Position numbers and translations under genes: made by a program. Below the pieces are notes generated by a model. It saw only the letters and a list, made by a program, of their open reading frames with translations. It was not told the origin of the DNA and made no database searches. Source: Amycolatopsis eburnea (GTDB taxonomy: Bacteria > Actinomycetota > Actinomycetes > Mycobacteriales > Pseudonocardiaceae). Taken from it: a stretch of 64,000 nt of DNA. How positions within the stretch are numbered: the stretch's first letter is position 1; each line of letters starts with the position of its first letter. The stretch covers positions 1 through 64,000 of the forward strand of contig NZ_RSEC01000063.1 of assembly GCF_003937945.1 (NCBI RefSeq), read 5' to 3'. This document shows, piece after piece, positions 43,841 through 52,563 of this stretch.

Positions 43841-45289
43841 GAGCTGCAGCGCGGCCCCGCGCAACGCGGTCGGCCGGTACTCGCAGGCGGCCGCCAGGCG
43901 GGCGATCGTTCCCGTCGGCTCGTTGTGCAGCCGGCGGCGGCCGGCGATCGCGGCGAGCAGGTCGCCCGCTTCGGTGGCGGAGAGCGCGTCGAGCCGGATC
44001 GGCTCCACGCCGTCGCGGACGGTGAGGTCGTCCAGGCGGTGGCGGCTGGTCACGAGGGCCCGGCAGGACGGCGTGCCCGGCAGCAGCGGCCGCACCTGCG
44101 CGGCCGAAGCCGCGTCGTCCAGCAGGATCAGCGTGCGGGTCGAGGCGAGCAGCGAGCGGAAGTCGGCGGCCGCTTCGTTGACGTCGTCGGGGATCCGGCC
44201 GGCCGGGGTGCCGAGCGCGCGCAGGACCCGGCCCAGCGCTTCGGCGGGTTCGACCGGCGACGGACCGGACCCGCGCAGGTCGATGTACAGGGCGCCGTCG
44301 GGGAAGCCGGCCGCGTTGGCGTGCGCCCACCGGGTGCACACCGCCGTCTTCCCGATGCCGCCGGGTCCGGTGACGAGCACCGGGCTGCGGCGGCGGCCGG
44401 CCACGTCGTCGAGCCGGGCCAGCACTTCCGCGCGGCCCACGAAGTGGTTGACCTGCGCGGGAAGCTGGCGCGGCCGGGGCCGGGGCGCCCAGTCGGGGCC
44501 GTCCTCCCGGCGGGCGGCCGGTGGCAGCGCTCCGACCAGCTCCTCGACCGGGGTGGCCCGCAGGATCGCGACCTCGGTGTCCCGCAGCTCGCGGGTCGGC
44601 TCGATGCCCAGCTCGTCGCCGAGCACGCGGCGGCCGTCGCGGAACGCCGCGAGCGCGTCGGCGGACCGGCCGGCACCGTAGAGCGCGAGCATGTAACGCC
44701 GGCGGAACCCTTCGTGCAAGGGATGCGTCGAGAGCAGCCCGGCCAGTTCCGGGACCAGGTCGGCGAACCGGCCCAGCGTCAGGCCGATGTCCAGCTGGTG
44801 TTCGTGCACGCGGAGCCGGCGTTGTTCCAGCCGCGCCGATTCGGCGTGGGCGAACCGGCCCTCCAGCCCGTCGAGCGCGGTGCCGCGCCAGGCCGCCAGC
44901 GCGGTGCGGAACAGGCGGCGGGCTTCGGCGAGGCGGCCGGCCGACAGCTCGGTTTCCCCGCGGGCCACGGCGTTGTCGAACCGCACGAGGTCGACGTCGG
45001 CGGGCGGCGCGTGCAGCACGTAGCCGGTGGGGCAGGTCTCCACCGCCGCCGGATCCCCGTCGCTCGCGGTGAGCGCCCGGCGCACGGCCGCGACGTGCAC
45101 GTGGACCTGGTTGCGCGCCGCTTTCGGAACTTCCTGCTCCCACAGCACGTCGATGATCCGCGACAGGGGGACGAGCTGGTTGGCGCGGGTGGCGAGGAGA
45201 GCGAGGAGCAGGCGTTGTTTCCGCCGTCTGACCGGTACTGGTGCGCCATGTTTGGTGATCTCGACGGGTCCCAGGACGTGGACGGTCAT
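43772..45289 (-). CDS. AfsR-type SARP regulator with NB-ARC domain (no TPR region)
   Basis: 505 residues from ATG 45289, chosen for AGGGGAG upstream; the longer frame to 45445 is not typical of the family. N-terminal OmpR-like winged helix (1-90: VLGPVEITKHGAPVPV, RRRKQRLLLALL, VHVHVAAVRRAL), bacterial transcriptional activation domain (95-245), then an NB-ARC ATPase (270-500) with P-loop VTGPGGIGKTAVC and Walker B LILLDDA. It stops just after the NB-ARC, without the TPR tail of full AfsR. Probable pathway-specific activator, transcribed opposite to the biosynthetic genes. Confidence 0.9.
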   Translation of the reverse strand: MTVHVLGPVEITKHGAPVPVRRRKQRLLLALLATRANQLVPLSRIIDVLWEQEVPKAARNQVHVHVAAVRRALTASDGDPAAVETCPTGYVLHAPPADVDLVRFDNAVARGETELSAGRLAEARRLFRTALAAWRGTALDGLEGRFAHAESARLEQRRLRVHEHQLDIGLTLGRFADLVPELAGLLSTHPLHEGFRRRYMLALYGAGRSADALAAFRDGRRVLGDELGIEPTRELRDTEVAILRATPVEELVGALPPAARREDGPDWAPRPRPRQLPAQVNHFVGRAEVLARLDDVAGRRRSPVLVTGPGGIGKTAVCTRWAHANAAGFPDGALYIDLRGSGPSPVEPAEALGRVLRALGTPAGRIPDDVNEAAADFRSLLASTRTLILLDDAASAAQVRPLLPGTPSCRALVTSRHRLDDLTVRDGVEPIRLDALSATEAGDLLAAIAGRRRLHNEPTGTIARLAAACEYRPTALRGAALQLAERPELRIAGFLRELLATPSFP

Positions 45290-45719
45290 CAGTCTCCCCT
45301 GTTTCGGCCGCGCGGAACCGGATTTCGGGGCCGCGCGATGTGGTGGTGCGCCGTCGGGCTCGAGCCGGATTTCCGGGTGGGCGTCGTCACCGCGGCTTTC
45401 CGGCGGTTGCGCGCATCGCCCGTTTCCCGTTGCCCACCAAGGCACTCGTAATGCCCATGACGGTCGTCAACCCCCAGAAGTAGCGTGGTGGCACCAGTCC
45501 CCGGTTCGGTGCCGGCGTGCCCTCGGGCAGCCCCGGCAACTGTAGCGGAACGATTCGATCTAGTCACTGACGACCGTTCTCCGCCCTATTCCACACCGTT
45601 ACCGGGTGGCGGACGATCTTCACTCGAAGGAATGCACCGCCGTCGCCCGATCATCCCAGTGCCGCGCGGGGTACCGCCGGTTCAGCGCAAAGTCAGTGTG
45701 CGGCACGACGATTGCGTTC
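45290..45719. other. 430-bp divergent regulatory region
   Basis: Lies between the SARP gene and the A-PCP gene. No gene supported; the in-frame extension of the A-PCP gene to 45606 lacks A-domain character. Must hold both promoters; the only element I can name is the GTTCAG-type repeat near 45680. Confidence 0.5.
45680..45696 (+). promoter_or_regulatory. GTTCAG-type direct repeat, candidate SARP box, upstream of A-PCP gene
   Basis: GTTCAGC at 45680 and GTCAG at 45692 (12-bp period, second half lacking one T), 23 bp before the ATG. Variant of the repeat found before the first NRPS. Confidence 0.3.
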
Positions 45720-47546
45720 ATGGGAGCCTCCGAAGGAACGACGCTGCACGAACTGATCGCCGCGCAGGCGCGGGCGGCCCCGTCGAAGATCGCGGTCACC
45801 GGGCCGGACGGCGACCTCACCTACACCGAATTGGAGCACCGGGCGGAGCGGGTGGCCGCGCGGCTCGCGGCGCTCGGCGCGGGACCGGACCGGCCGGTGG
45901 GGCTCCTGGTGCCGCGGTCGGCGGCGATGATCGCGGGCATGCTGGGCATCCTGCGGGCGGGCGGGGCCTACCTCCCGCTCGACCCCGAACTGCCCGGTTC
46001 CCGGCTCGGTGCCTTGCTTTCCGCCGCGGGCGCGGTCGCCGTGGTGACGACTCGGGAGCTGGCGGACCGCGTCGCCGATCGGCCGGTCGTCGTACTGGGG
46101 GAGTGCGACGGCGAACCGGGACCGGCGCGGCCGCCCGTGCCCGCGTCGGCGTTGTGCTACGTGCTCTTCACGTCGGGCTCGACCGGCGCGCCCAAGGCCG
46201 TCGCGGTCGAGCACCGCCAGTACGCCCACTACCTGGCCGGTCTCGCGGAGCGGATCGAGCCGGGGTGGTCGTGGGCCCTGCTGTCGACGTTCTCCGCGGA
46301 CCTGGGCAGCACCAACGTGTTCGCGGCGCTGACCACCGGGGGCCGGCTGCACGTGCTGTCCCGGGAACAGGCCGTCGATGCCGGCGCGCTCGCGGACTAC
46401 TTCGCGCGGCACCGGATCGACGCGGTGAAGCTCGTCCCGAGCCACCTCGCCGCGCTGGCCGGCGGGGACGGCGCCGCCCTCGCCGGCGTGCTGCCGCGGC
46501 GCCTGCTGATCTGCGCGGGCGAGCCGCTGACGCCCGCGCTGGTGCGCCGGATCCGTGTCGCCCGGCCGGACCTGGCCGTCGAAAACCACTACGGGCCCAC
46601 CGAAACGACCGTCTCGATGCTCGCTTACCCCGTCCCCGCCGAGGTTCCCGACCCGATCCCGCTCGGCCGCCCGTTCCGCGGGGTGCGCGTGCACGTCCTC
46701 GGGCCGGACGGCGAGCCGGTCCCCGACGGCGTCACCGGGACGCTCGGCATCACCGGGGGCAACGTGGCCCGCGGCTACCTCGGCGCGCCCGCCGCGACCG
46801 CGGCCGCCTTCACGCCGTGTCCCGGCGAACCCGGGGGACGGATGTACGAGACCGGCGACCTGGTCCGGCGCTCGCCCGGCGGAGACCTGGAGTTCGTCGG
46901 CCGCGCCGACGACCAGGTCAAGATCATGGGCTACCGCGTCGAACCCGGGGAGGTCGCCGCCGTCCTCGACCGCCACCCGGGGGTGACGCGCGCGGTCGTC
47001 GTGCCGCACGGCGCCGGTGGCGAACGGCGGCTGGCGGGTTACGTGACGGGAGCCGGGATCACCCCGGCGGAGCTGCGCGCGTTCGCGGCGGGGCTGCTGC
47101 CGGAGCACATGGTCCCGTCGGCGATCGTGGTGCTGGACGCGTTGCCGCTGAACGGGAACGGCAAGGTCGACCGCGCCGCCCTGCCGGATCCCTTCGCCAG
47201 GGCGGCGAACCGGCCGGGCGCGCCCGGCGCGGGGCTGGCCGAGCAGGTGACCGCCGCCTGGGCCGCGACCCTCGGCCACGACAACGTGGGTCCGCACGAC
47301 AACTTCTTCGACATCGGCGGCACGTCACTGCTGCTGATGCGGCTGCGGGCCCGGCTGGTCCAGACCATGGAACGGGAGATCTCGATGGTCACGCTCTTCC
47401 GCAACCCGACCGTGCACCTGCTGGTGCGGCACCTCGAAGCGGCAGGCGGCCCGGCGGCGGAGGCGGGTGACGGCCGCGGCCGCAACCGGCTCACCGCGGC
47501 CGCCCGCGACCGCCGCCGCGCCGCCATGAGCGGGGGCGAGCGATGA
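45720..47546 (+). CDS. Stand-alone NRPS loading module, A-PCP
   Basis: 608 residues; no good ribosome site before the ATG. A domain 8-510 with FTSGSTGAPKA (the usual PKG ends in Ala), a variant A4 FSADLGSTNVFAAL, YGPTETTV and LNGNGK; PCP with GGTS (Ser 536). Aligning the variant A4 from its right side gives pocket residues D-L-T-K-I-A-H-V-S, closest to the textbook aspartate code D-L-T-K-V-G-H-I-G. Coupled by ATGA to the PKS gene, so the activated residue is probably extended there by two carbons. Confidence 0.88.
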   Translation: MGASEGTTLHELIAAQARAAPSKIAVTGPDGDLTYTELEHRAERVAARLAALGAGPDRPVGLLVPRSAAMIAGMLGILRAGGAYLPLDPELPGSRLGALLSAAGAVAVVTTRELADRVADRPVVVLGECDGEPGPARPPVPASALCYVLFTSGSTGAPKAVAVEHRQYAHYLAGLAERIEPGWSWALLSTFSADLGSTNVFAALTTGGRLHVLSREQAVDAGALADYFARHRIDAVKLVPSHLAALAGGDGAALAGVLPRRLLICAGEPLTPALVRRIRVARPDLAVENHYGPTETTVSMLAYPVPAEVPDPIPLGRPFRGVRVHVLGPDGEPVPDGVTGTLGITGGNVARGYLGAPAATAAAFTPCPGEPGGRMYETGDLVRRSPGGDLEFVGRADDQVKIMGYRVEPGEVAAVLDRHPGVTRAVVVPHGAGGERRLAGYVTGAGITPAELRAFAAGLLPEHMVPSAIVVLDALPLNGNGKVDRAALPDPFARAANRPGAPGAGLAEQVTAAWAATLGHDNVGPHDNFFDIGGTSLLLMRLRARLVQTMEREISMVTLFRNPTVHLLVRHLEAAGGPAAEAGDGRGRNRLTAAARDRRRAAMSGGER

Positions 47547-50527
47547 CGGCGGAGCCAACCGGGCTCGAGATCGCGGTCGTGGGCATGGCGGGCCGCTTCC
47601 CCGGCGCCGCCTCGGTCGCGCGGTTCTGGGAGAACGTGCTCGACGGCGGCGAGCAGGTCACCACGTTCACCGCCGAGGAGTCGATCGCCGCCGGGGTGGC
47701 GCCGGAGGTGGCCCGGCGGCCCGGCTACCGGCACGTGCACGGCGTGCTCGACGGCGTCGAGCACTTCGACAACGGGCTCTTCGGGTACACGCCCCGGGAT
47801 TCCGCCCTGCTCGACCCGCAGCAGCGCATCTTCCTGGAATGCGCCTGGGCCGCCATGGAAGACGCCGGGTACGCGCCCCGCACCGAAGGCGCGCCGGTGG
47901 GCGTCTACGCCAGCGTCAGCCAGAACGCCTACCTGCTTTCGCACGTCCTGAAAACGCCGGGGGCGCTGGACCACACGAGCCCGCAGGAGTTCCTGCTGGC
48001 GACCGAAAAGGACATGCTCGCGGCCCGCGTCTCCTACCACCTCGACCTGCGCGGGCCCAGCCTGAGCGTGCAAGCGTCCTGCTCGTCTTCGCTGGTCTCG
48101 GTGCACATGGCCTGCCAGGCGCTGATCGCGGGCGAGTGCGAAATGGCGCTGGCGGGCGGGGTCACGGTGCACGTGCCCCAGTACGAGGGTTACGAGTACA
48201 CGAACGGTTCGGTGTTCTCCTCGACCGGGCGCTGCCTGCCCTTCGACGCCGGGGCCGACGGGACGGTGTTCGGCAACGGCGTCGGCGTGGTCGTGCTCAA
48301 GCCCCTCGCGGACGCGCTCGCCGACCGCGACACCGTCCACGCCGTCATCCTCGGCTCGGCGGTGAACAACGACGGTGCCCGGCGGATGAGCTTCACCGCG
48401 CCCGGCGTCGACGGGCAGGTGCGGGTGATCCGCGCCGCGCACCGCGTCGCGGGCGTCGACCCGAGCACGATCACGTACCTGGAGACGCACGGGACCGGTA
48501 CGTCCCTCGGCGACCCGATCGAGTTCGAGGCGCTGACCGAGGCGTTCGGCGGCGAAGGGCCGCCGTGCACGCTCGGCACCCTGAAGGCGCAGGTCGGCCA
48601 CCTGTCCGGCGCGGCGGGCATCGCGGGGCTCATCAAGGCGGTGCTGGCGGTGGAGCACGGCGTGCTGCCGCCCAGCAGGCACTTCACCCGGCCGAACCCC
48701 GACATCGACCTCGACGGCAGCCGGTTCCGCCTGGTCACCGAGCCGGTGCCGTGGGAGGGCCACCGGCGCGCGGCGATCAGCTCGTTCGGCATCGGCGGGA
48801 CCAACGCGCACCTGGTCCTGGAAGCGCCGCCCGCGCCGGCGCCCGGCTCGCCGCGGGGCGGACGGGCGTACGAAGTCCTGCCGCTGTCCGCCCGCGAGGA
48901 CGAGCCGCTGTTCGAACTCGCCACCCGGCTGCGGGAGCACCTGAAGGACCGGCCGGACGCCCGGCTCGCCGACGTCGCCGCCACGCTGCAGAGCGGCCGC
49001 ACGCCGCTGCGCCGCCGGGTGGCGATCGCCGTCGCGGACGTCGGCTCGGCGGTCGACGCGCTGGCCGCGGTGCGCCCGGCGGCCGCGGACGCCCGCGATC
49101 GCGACGTGGTCTTCATGTTCCCCGGCCAGGGCGCCCAGCGGGTGGGCATGGGCCGCGCGCTGTACGAGAGCGAGGAGACCTTCCGCGGCTGGATCGACGC
49201 CGCGGACGAGCGGCTGGACTTCGACCTGCGCGGCCTGCTGTACGCCGGGGACCCGGCCGGGAACGCGGAGGTCCTGGCCCGGACCGCCCGCACCCAGCCG
49301 GCGCTGTTCGCCGTCGAGCACGCGCTGGCGCGCCTCTGGGCGGAACTCGGGCTCGCGCCGTCGGCGATGATCGGGCACAGCGTCGGCGAGTACGTGGCCG
49401 CGACGCTCGCCGGCTGCTTCGAGTTCGGGACCGCGCTCGACCTGGTCGCCGAGCGCGCCCGGCTGATGCAGGAGCAGCCGCCCGGCGCGATGCTCAGCGT
49501 CAACCTGCCCGCCGACGAGGTCTTCGCGCTCCTCGGCGACGACGTCGCGGTCGCGGCGGTCAACGGCCCCGAGCTGTGCGCGGTGTCCGGCCCGGTGGCC
49601 GCCGTCGCGGCGCTGGAAGAACGGCTGCGCGCGGACGGCGTGACCTGCCGGCGGCTGCGGACGTCCCACGCGTTCCACTCGCCGATGATGGCGGGCGTGG
49701 CCGAGCGGTTCCGGCCGCTGCTGCGCGCGGCCGCGCCGAAACCGCCGGAAATCCCCTTCGTCTCCAACCTGACCGGCGACTGGATCCGCCCGGAAGAGGC
49801 CGAAGACCCGGAGTACTGGGTGCGGCACCTGCTCTCCCCGGTGCGTTTCCACGAAGGCGTGCAGCGGCTGCTGAGCGGCCCGCCGTCGGTGCTGCTCGAA
49901 GTCGGTCCGGGAGCCACGCTGCGCTCGCTCGTCGGCAAGACCGGTGACGACCGGGTCGCGATCGGCGGCCTGCCCGGTGCGGAGCGCGACGCCGACGACG
50001 CCTACCTCGCCCGGACGTTGGGCCGCCTGTGGGAGGCCGGCGCGCCCGTGGACTGGGCTTCGTGGCGCCGCGGGCCGTGGTCGCGCGTCCCGCTGCCGAC
50101 GTACCCCTTCCAGCGGCGGCGGCACTGGATCGAGCCGGCCGGGACGCCCGCGCCGGAAGCGCTTCCGCCCGCCGAACCCGTCGAGGTGGCGCCGGCCGGC
50201 CCGGCCGAGATCGTCCTGCGCGTCTGGCGCGACCTGCTCGGCGTGGACCGGGTCGCGCTCGACGACAACTTCTTCGAGCTCGGCGGCCATTCGCTGCTGG
50301 CCGCCCGGATCGTCGCCCGCCTGGCCGACGAGACCGGCGTGCAGCTGCCCGGCGACGCGCTGTACGTCGCGCAGACGCCTGGGGAACTCGTCGCGCTGCT
50401 CGAAGAAAACGGCCTCGCCGCCGCCGAAGACGGTCCGCGGGATCCGGAGCTGGTGGCCCGCCTGATCGCGGAGATCGCGGAAATGTCGCCCGAAGAGGTC
50501 GAGGACCGCCTCCGCGAGGAAGCCTGA
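47543..50527 (+). CDS. Type I polyketide synthase, KS-AT-ACP
   Basis: 994 residues. KS 8-430 with active-site VQASCSSSLV (Cys 180; usual form DTACSSS), THGTGTSLGDP and KAQVGHLSGAAG (usual KSNIGH). AT 520-820 with FPGQGAQ, GHSVGEY (Ser 613) and HAFH (709-712), the malonyl-CoA signature. ACP with GGHS (Ser 917). No KR, DH or ER, so the added unit keeps its beta-keto group. The Gln before the active-site stretch is common in KS domains that accept aminoacyl intermediates, which fits its coupling to the A-PCP protein. Confidence 0.93.
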   Translation: MTAEPTGLEIAVVGMAGRFPGAASVARFWENVLDGGEQVTTFTAEESIAAGVAPEVARRPGYRHVHGVLDGVEHFDNGLFGYTPRDSALLDPQQRIFLECAWAAMEDAGYAPRTEGAPVGVYASVSQNAYLLSHVLKTPGALDHTSPQEFLLATEKDMLAARVSYHLDLRGPSLSVQASCSSSLVSVHMACQALIAGECEMALAGGVTVHVPQYEGYEYTNGSVFSSTGRCLPFDAGADGTVFGNGVGVVVLKPLADALADRDTVHAVILGSAVNNDGARRMSFTAPGVDGQVRVIRAAHRVAGVDPSTITYLETHGTGTSLGDPIEFEALTEAFGGEGPPCTLGTLKAQVGHLSGAAGIAGLIKAVLAVEHGVLPPSRHFTRPNPDIDLDGSRFRLVTEPVPWEGHRRAAISSFGIGGTNAHLVLEAPPAPAPGSPRGGRAYEVLPLSAREDEPLFELATRLREHLKDRPDARLADVAATLQSGRTPLRRRVAIAVADVGSAVDALAAVRPAAADARDRDVVFMFPGQGAQRVGMGRALYESEETFRGWIDAADERLDFDLRGLLYAGDPAGNAEVLARTARTQPALFAVEHALARLWAELGLAPSAMIGHSVGEYVAATLAGCFEFGTALDLVAERARLMQEQPPGAMLSVNLPADEVFALLGDDVAVAAVNGPELCAVSGPVAAVAALEERLRADGVTCRRLRTSHAFHSPMMAGVAERFRPLLRAAAPKPPEIPFVSNLTGDWIRPEEAEDPEYWVRHLLSPVRFHEGVQRLLSGPPSVLLEVGPGATLRSLVGKTGDDRVAIGGLPGAERDADDAYLARTLGRLWEAGAPVDWASWRRGPWSRVPLPTYPFQRRRHWIEPAGTPAPEALPPAEPVEVAPAGPAEIVLRVWRDLLGVDRVALDDNFFELGGHSLLAARIVARLADETGVQLPGDALYVAQTPGELVALLEENGLAAAEDGPRDPELVARLIAEIAEMSPEEVEDRLREEA

Positions 50528-50541
50528 CGGAAGCAGGTGTT

Positions 50542-50560
50542 GTTCAGCGAAGCGTTCAGC
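50542..50560 (+). promoter_or_regulatory. GTTCAGC direct repeat, candidate SARP box, upstream of second SARP gene
   Basis: GTTCAGC at 50542 and again at 50554 (12-bp period), 116 bp before the second SARP start. Exact repeat of all seven bases. Confidence 0.45.
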
Positions 50561-50675
50561 CCCCGCCGTGATGATGGATCCGGCTGAGACCGGGAACCGC
50601 TGGGGGAACCATGGATCGTTCGTGCCGTCGCCGTGTCCGCTCGTCCGCCGGCTCACCGCCGGCGCCGCTCGCATG

Positions 50676-52484
50676 ATGGAGTTCCGGATCCTCGGCTGCC
50701 TCCAGGTGCGGGACGGCGCCGGGGTGGTCGAGATCGCCGCCGACAAGCAGCGGACCGTGCTGGCGGTCCTGCTGCTGCGTGCCGGGCAGACCGTGCCCGT
50801 GCACGAGCTCGAGGACCAGCTGTGGGGTGACGCGCCGCCCAGCAAGGCGAAGAACACGTTGCAGGCCTACGTCTACCGGCTGCGGCAGACCCTGAACTTC
50901 GACTCGGACACCGCGCTGGTGACCGAACCGGGTGGCTACCGGATGCTGCTGCCCGACGGCGCGCTCGACCTGCACCGCTTCGAGCGGCTGTCGGCGCGGG
51001 GGCGCGCGGCGGTCAAGGCCGGGCGCCTCGACGAGGGGTACGCCGCCCTGCAGGACGCCCTGGACCTGTGGCGCGGGCCCGCCTTCGCCGACGTGTCGGC
51101 CACGGCGCTGCAGGGTGACGCCCAGCGCCTGGAAGACCTGCGCATCGCCGTGGCGGAGGACGCCGCGGAGGCCGCGCTCGCGCTGGGCAGGCAGGCGGAA
51201 CTGGTGCCGCGGCTGGAAACCCTGGTGGCCGCGCACCCCTACCGCGAACGGCTGTGGGGCCTGCTGATGGTCGCGCTCCTCGGCACCGGCTGCCAGGCGG
51301 ACGCGCTCGCGACCTACGGCCGGGCCCGCACCCGGTTGCGCGAGGACCTCGGCATCGAGCCGGGACCGCAACTGCGCCAGCTGCACCGGGACATCCTGTC
51401 CGGGCGCGCGGGCGGCTTCCGGTCGCCGGAGCTGCCGCGCCAGCGCGGCGCCGGGTCGATCCGGCCTGCCGCCGAGCTGCCCCGCGACACCTCGACCTTC
51501 GTGGGCCGCGAAGCCGAACTCGCCGCCGTCTGCGGCTGGTTCGACGGGGACGGCGCCGGCCGGGTCGGGATGCTCAGCGGCCCGGCGGGGGTCGGCAAGA
51601 GCACGCTCGCGGTGCACGCGGCGCACCGGCTGGCCCCGCGCTTCCCCGACGGCCAGCTCTACGCCAACCTGCACGCCGACCCCGGGCACACCCCGGCGCC
51701 GGCGGAGATCCTCCGGCGCTGGCTCCCGATGCTGGGCGTCACGGCGCTGCCCGCGCACGAGGAGGAGCTGGCGGCGGTGTTCCGCTCGGCGCTCGCCACC
51801 CGGCGCGTGCTCGTCGTCGTGGACGGCGCGGCCTGCCTCGGCGACGTCAGCCCGCTCCTGCCCGGCGCGGGCACGTCCGCCGCGCTGCTGACCGGGAAGC
51901 GCGCGCTCACCGTGATCGACGGATCCGCGCACCACACCCTCGACGTCCCGGGCGACGAGGAAGCGCTCGAACTGCTGCGCCGCACGGCGGGCCCGCGGCG
52001 GGTCGACGCCGAACCGGCGGCCGCCCGGACCGTCGTCCGCCTCTGCGAGAACCTGCCGCTGGCGATCCGCATCGTGGCCGCGCGGCTGGCGGCCCGGCCG
52101 GACCTCCCGCTCCAGGCGCTGGCCGGCCAGTTCCTCGACGAGCAGCGCCGCCTCGACGAGCTCGCCTTCGGCGGGCTGACCCTGCGGGCCCGGATCCGGG
52201 CGGGGTACGACCGGCTGGCGTCGGCGGACGCGCGGCGGGTGTTCCGGCTGCTCGGGGCCCGGCCGCACGACGGCGTGACCCCGCGCGAGCTCGCCGCGCA
52301 CAGCGGGCTCGCGGTGCCCCGCGTCCTCGGTGCCCTCAACACCCTCGCCGACGTCCACCTGCTCGGCGCGCCGCGGGACGGGCGGTACCGGATGTCCACG
52401 CTGGTGCGGCTGGTCGCGGCCGAGCTGGCCGGGCCGGGGGAGGTCAGGCAGCTGCAGGCGGTCTGCACCGGCGACGGCGCGTGA
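50676..52484 (+). CDS. AfsR-type SARP regulator with NB-ARC-like domain
   Basis: 602 residues; ATGATG at 50673 gives two adjacent starts and MEFRILGCLQV matches the family opening. Winged helix 1-95 (AADKQRTVLAVLLL, NTLQAYVYRLRQTL), BTAD 100-250, NB-ARC-like ATPase 270-500 with P-loop LSGPAGVGKSTLA, and a short helical tail (LRARIRAGYDRL, MSTLVRLVAAEL) but no TPR array. Second SARP in the same cluster, on the biosynthetic strand. Confidence 0.9.
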   Translation: MEFRILGCLQVRDGAGVVEIAADKQRTVLAVLLLRAGQTVPVHELEDQLWGDAPPSKAKNTLQAYVYRLRQTLNFDSDTALVTEPGGYRMLLPDGALDLHRFERLSARGRAAVKAGRLDEGYAALQDALDLWRGPAFADVSATALQGDAQRLEDLRIAVAEDAAEAALALGRQAELVPRLETLVAAHPYRERLWGLLMVALLGTGCQADALATYGRARTRLREDLGIEPGPQLRQLHRDILSGRAGGFRSPELPRQRGAGSIRPAAELPRDTSTFVGREAELAAVCGWFDGDGAGRVGMLSGPAGVGKSTLAVHAAHRLAPRFPDGQLYANLHADPGHTPAPAEILRRWLPMLGVTALPAHEEELAAVFRSALATRRVLVVVDGAACLGDVSPLLPGAGTSAALLTGKRALTVIDGSAHHTLDVPGDEEALELLRRTAGPRRVDAEPAAARTVVRLCENLPLAIRIVAARLAARPDLPLQALAGQFLDEQRRLDELAFGGLTLRARIRAGYDRLASADARRVFRLLGARPHDGVTPRELAAHSGLAVPRVLGALNTLADVHLLGAPRDGRYRMSTLVRLVAAELAGPGEVRQLQAVCTGDGA

Positions 52485-52489
52485 GGGCG

Positions 52490-52507
52490 CCGTCAGCGGG
52501 GCGTCAG
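52490..52507 (+). promoter_or_regulatory. CGTCAG direct repeat upstream of the vestigial A gene
   Basis: CCGTCAG at 52490 and GCGTCAG at 52501: heptamers with an 11-bp period, the spacing known for SARP binding sites; 57 bp before the ATG at 52564. Related to the GTTCAG repeats but with one base fewer per half. Confidence 0.35.
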
Positions 52508-52563
52508 AGCACTCGGCGAAGGTGGGTTCCACGGCCGCGCCGCAGGAAGGTAACCAGCCAGCC

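Noticed and set aside
45606-45720. N-terminal extension of the A-PCP protein
   Set aside because: The extension lacks A-domain or carrier-protein character, and family members begin close to the ATG at 45720.
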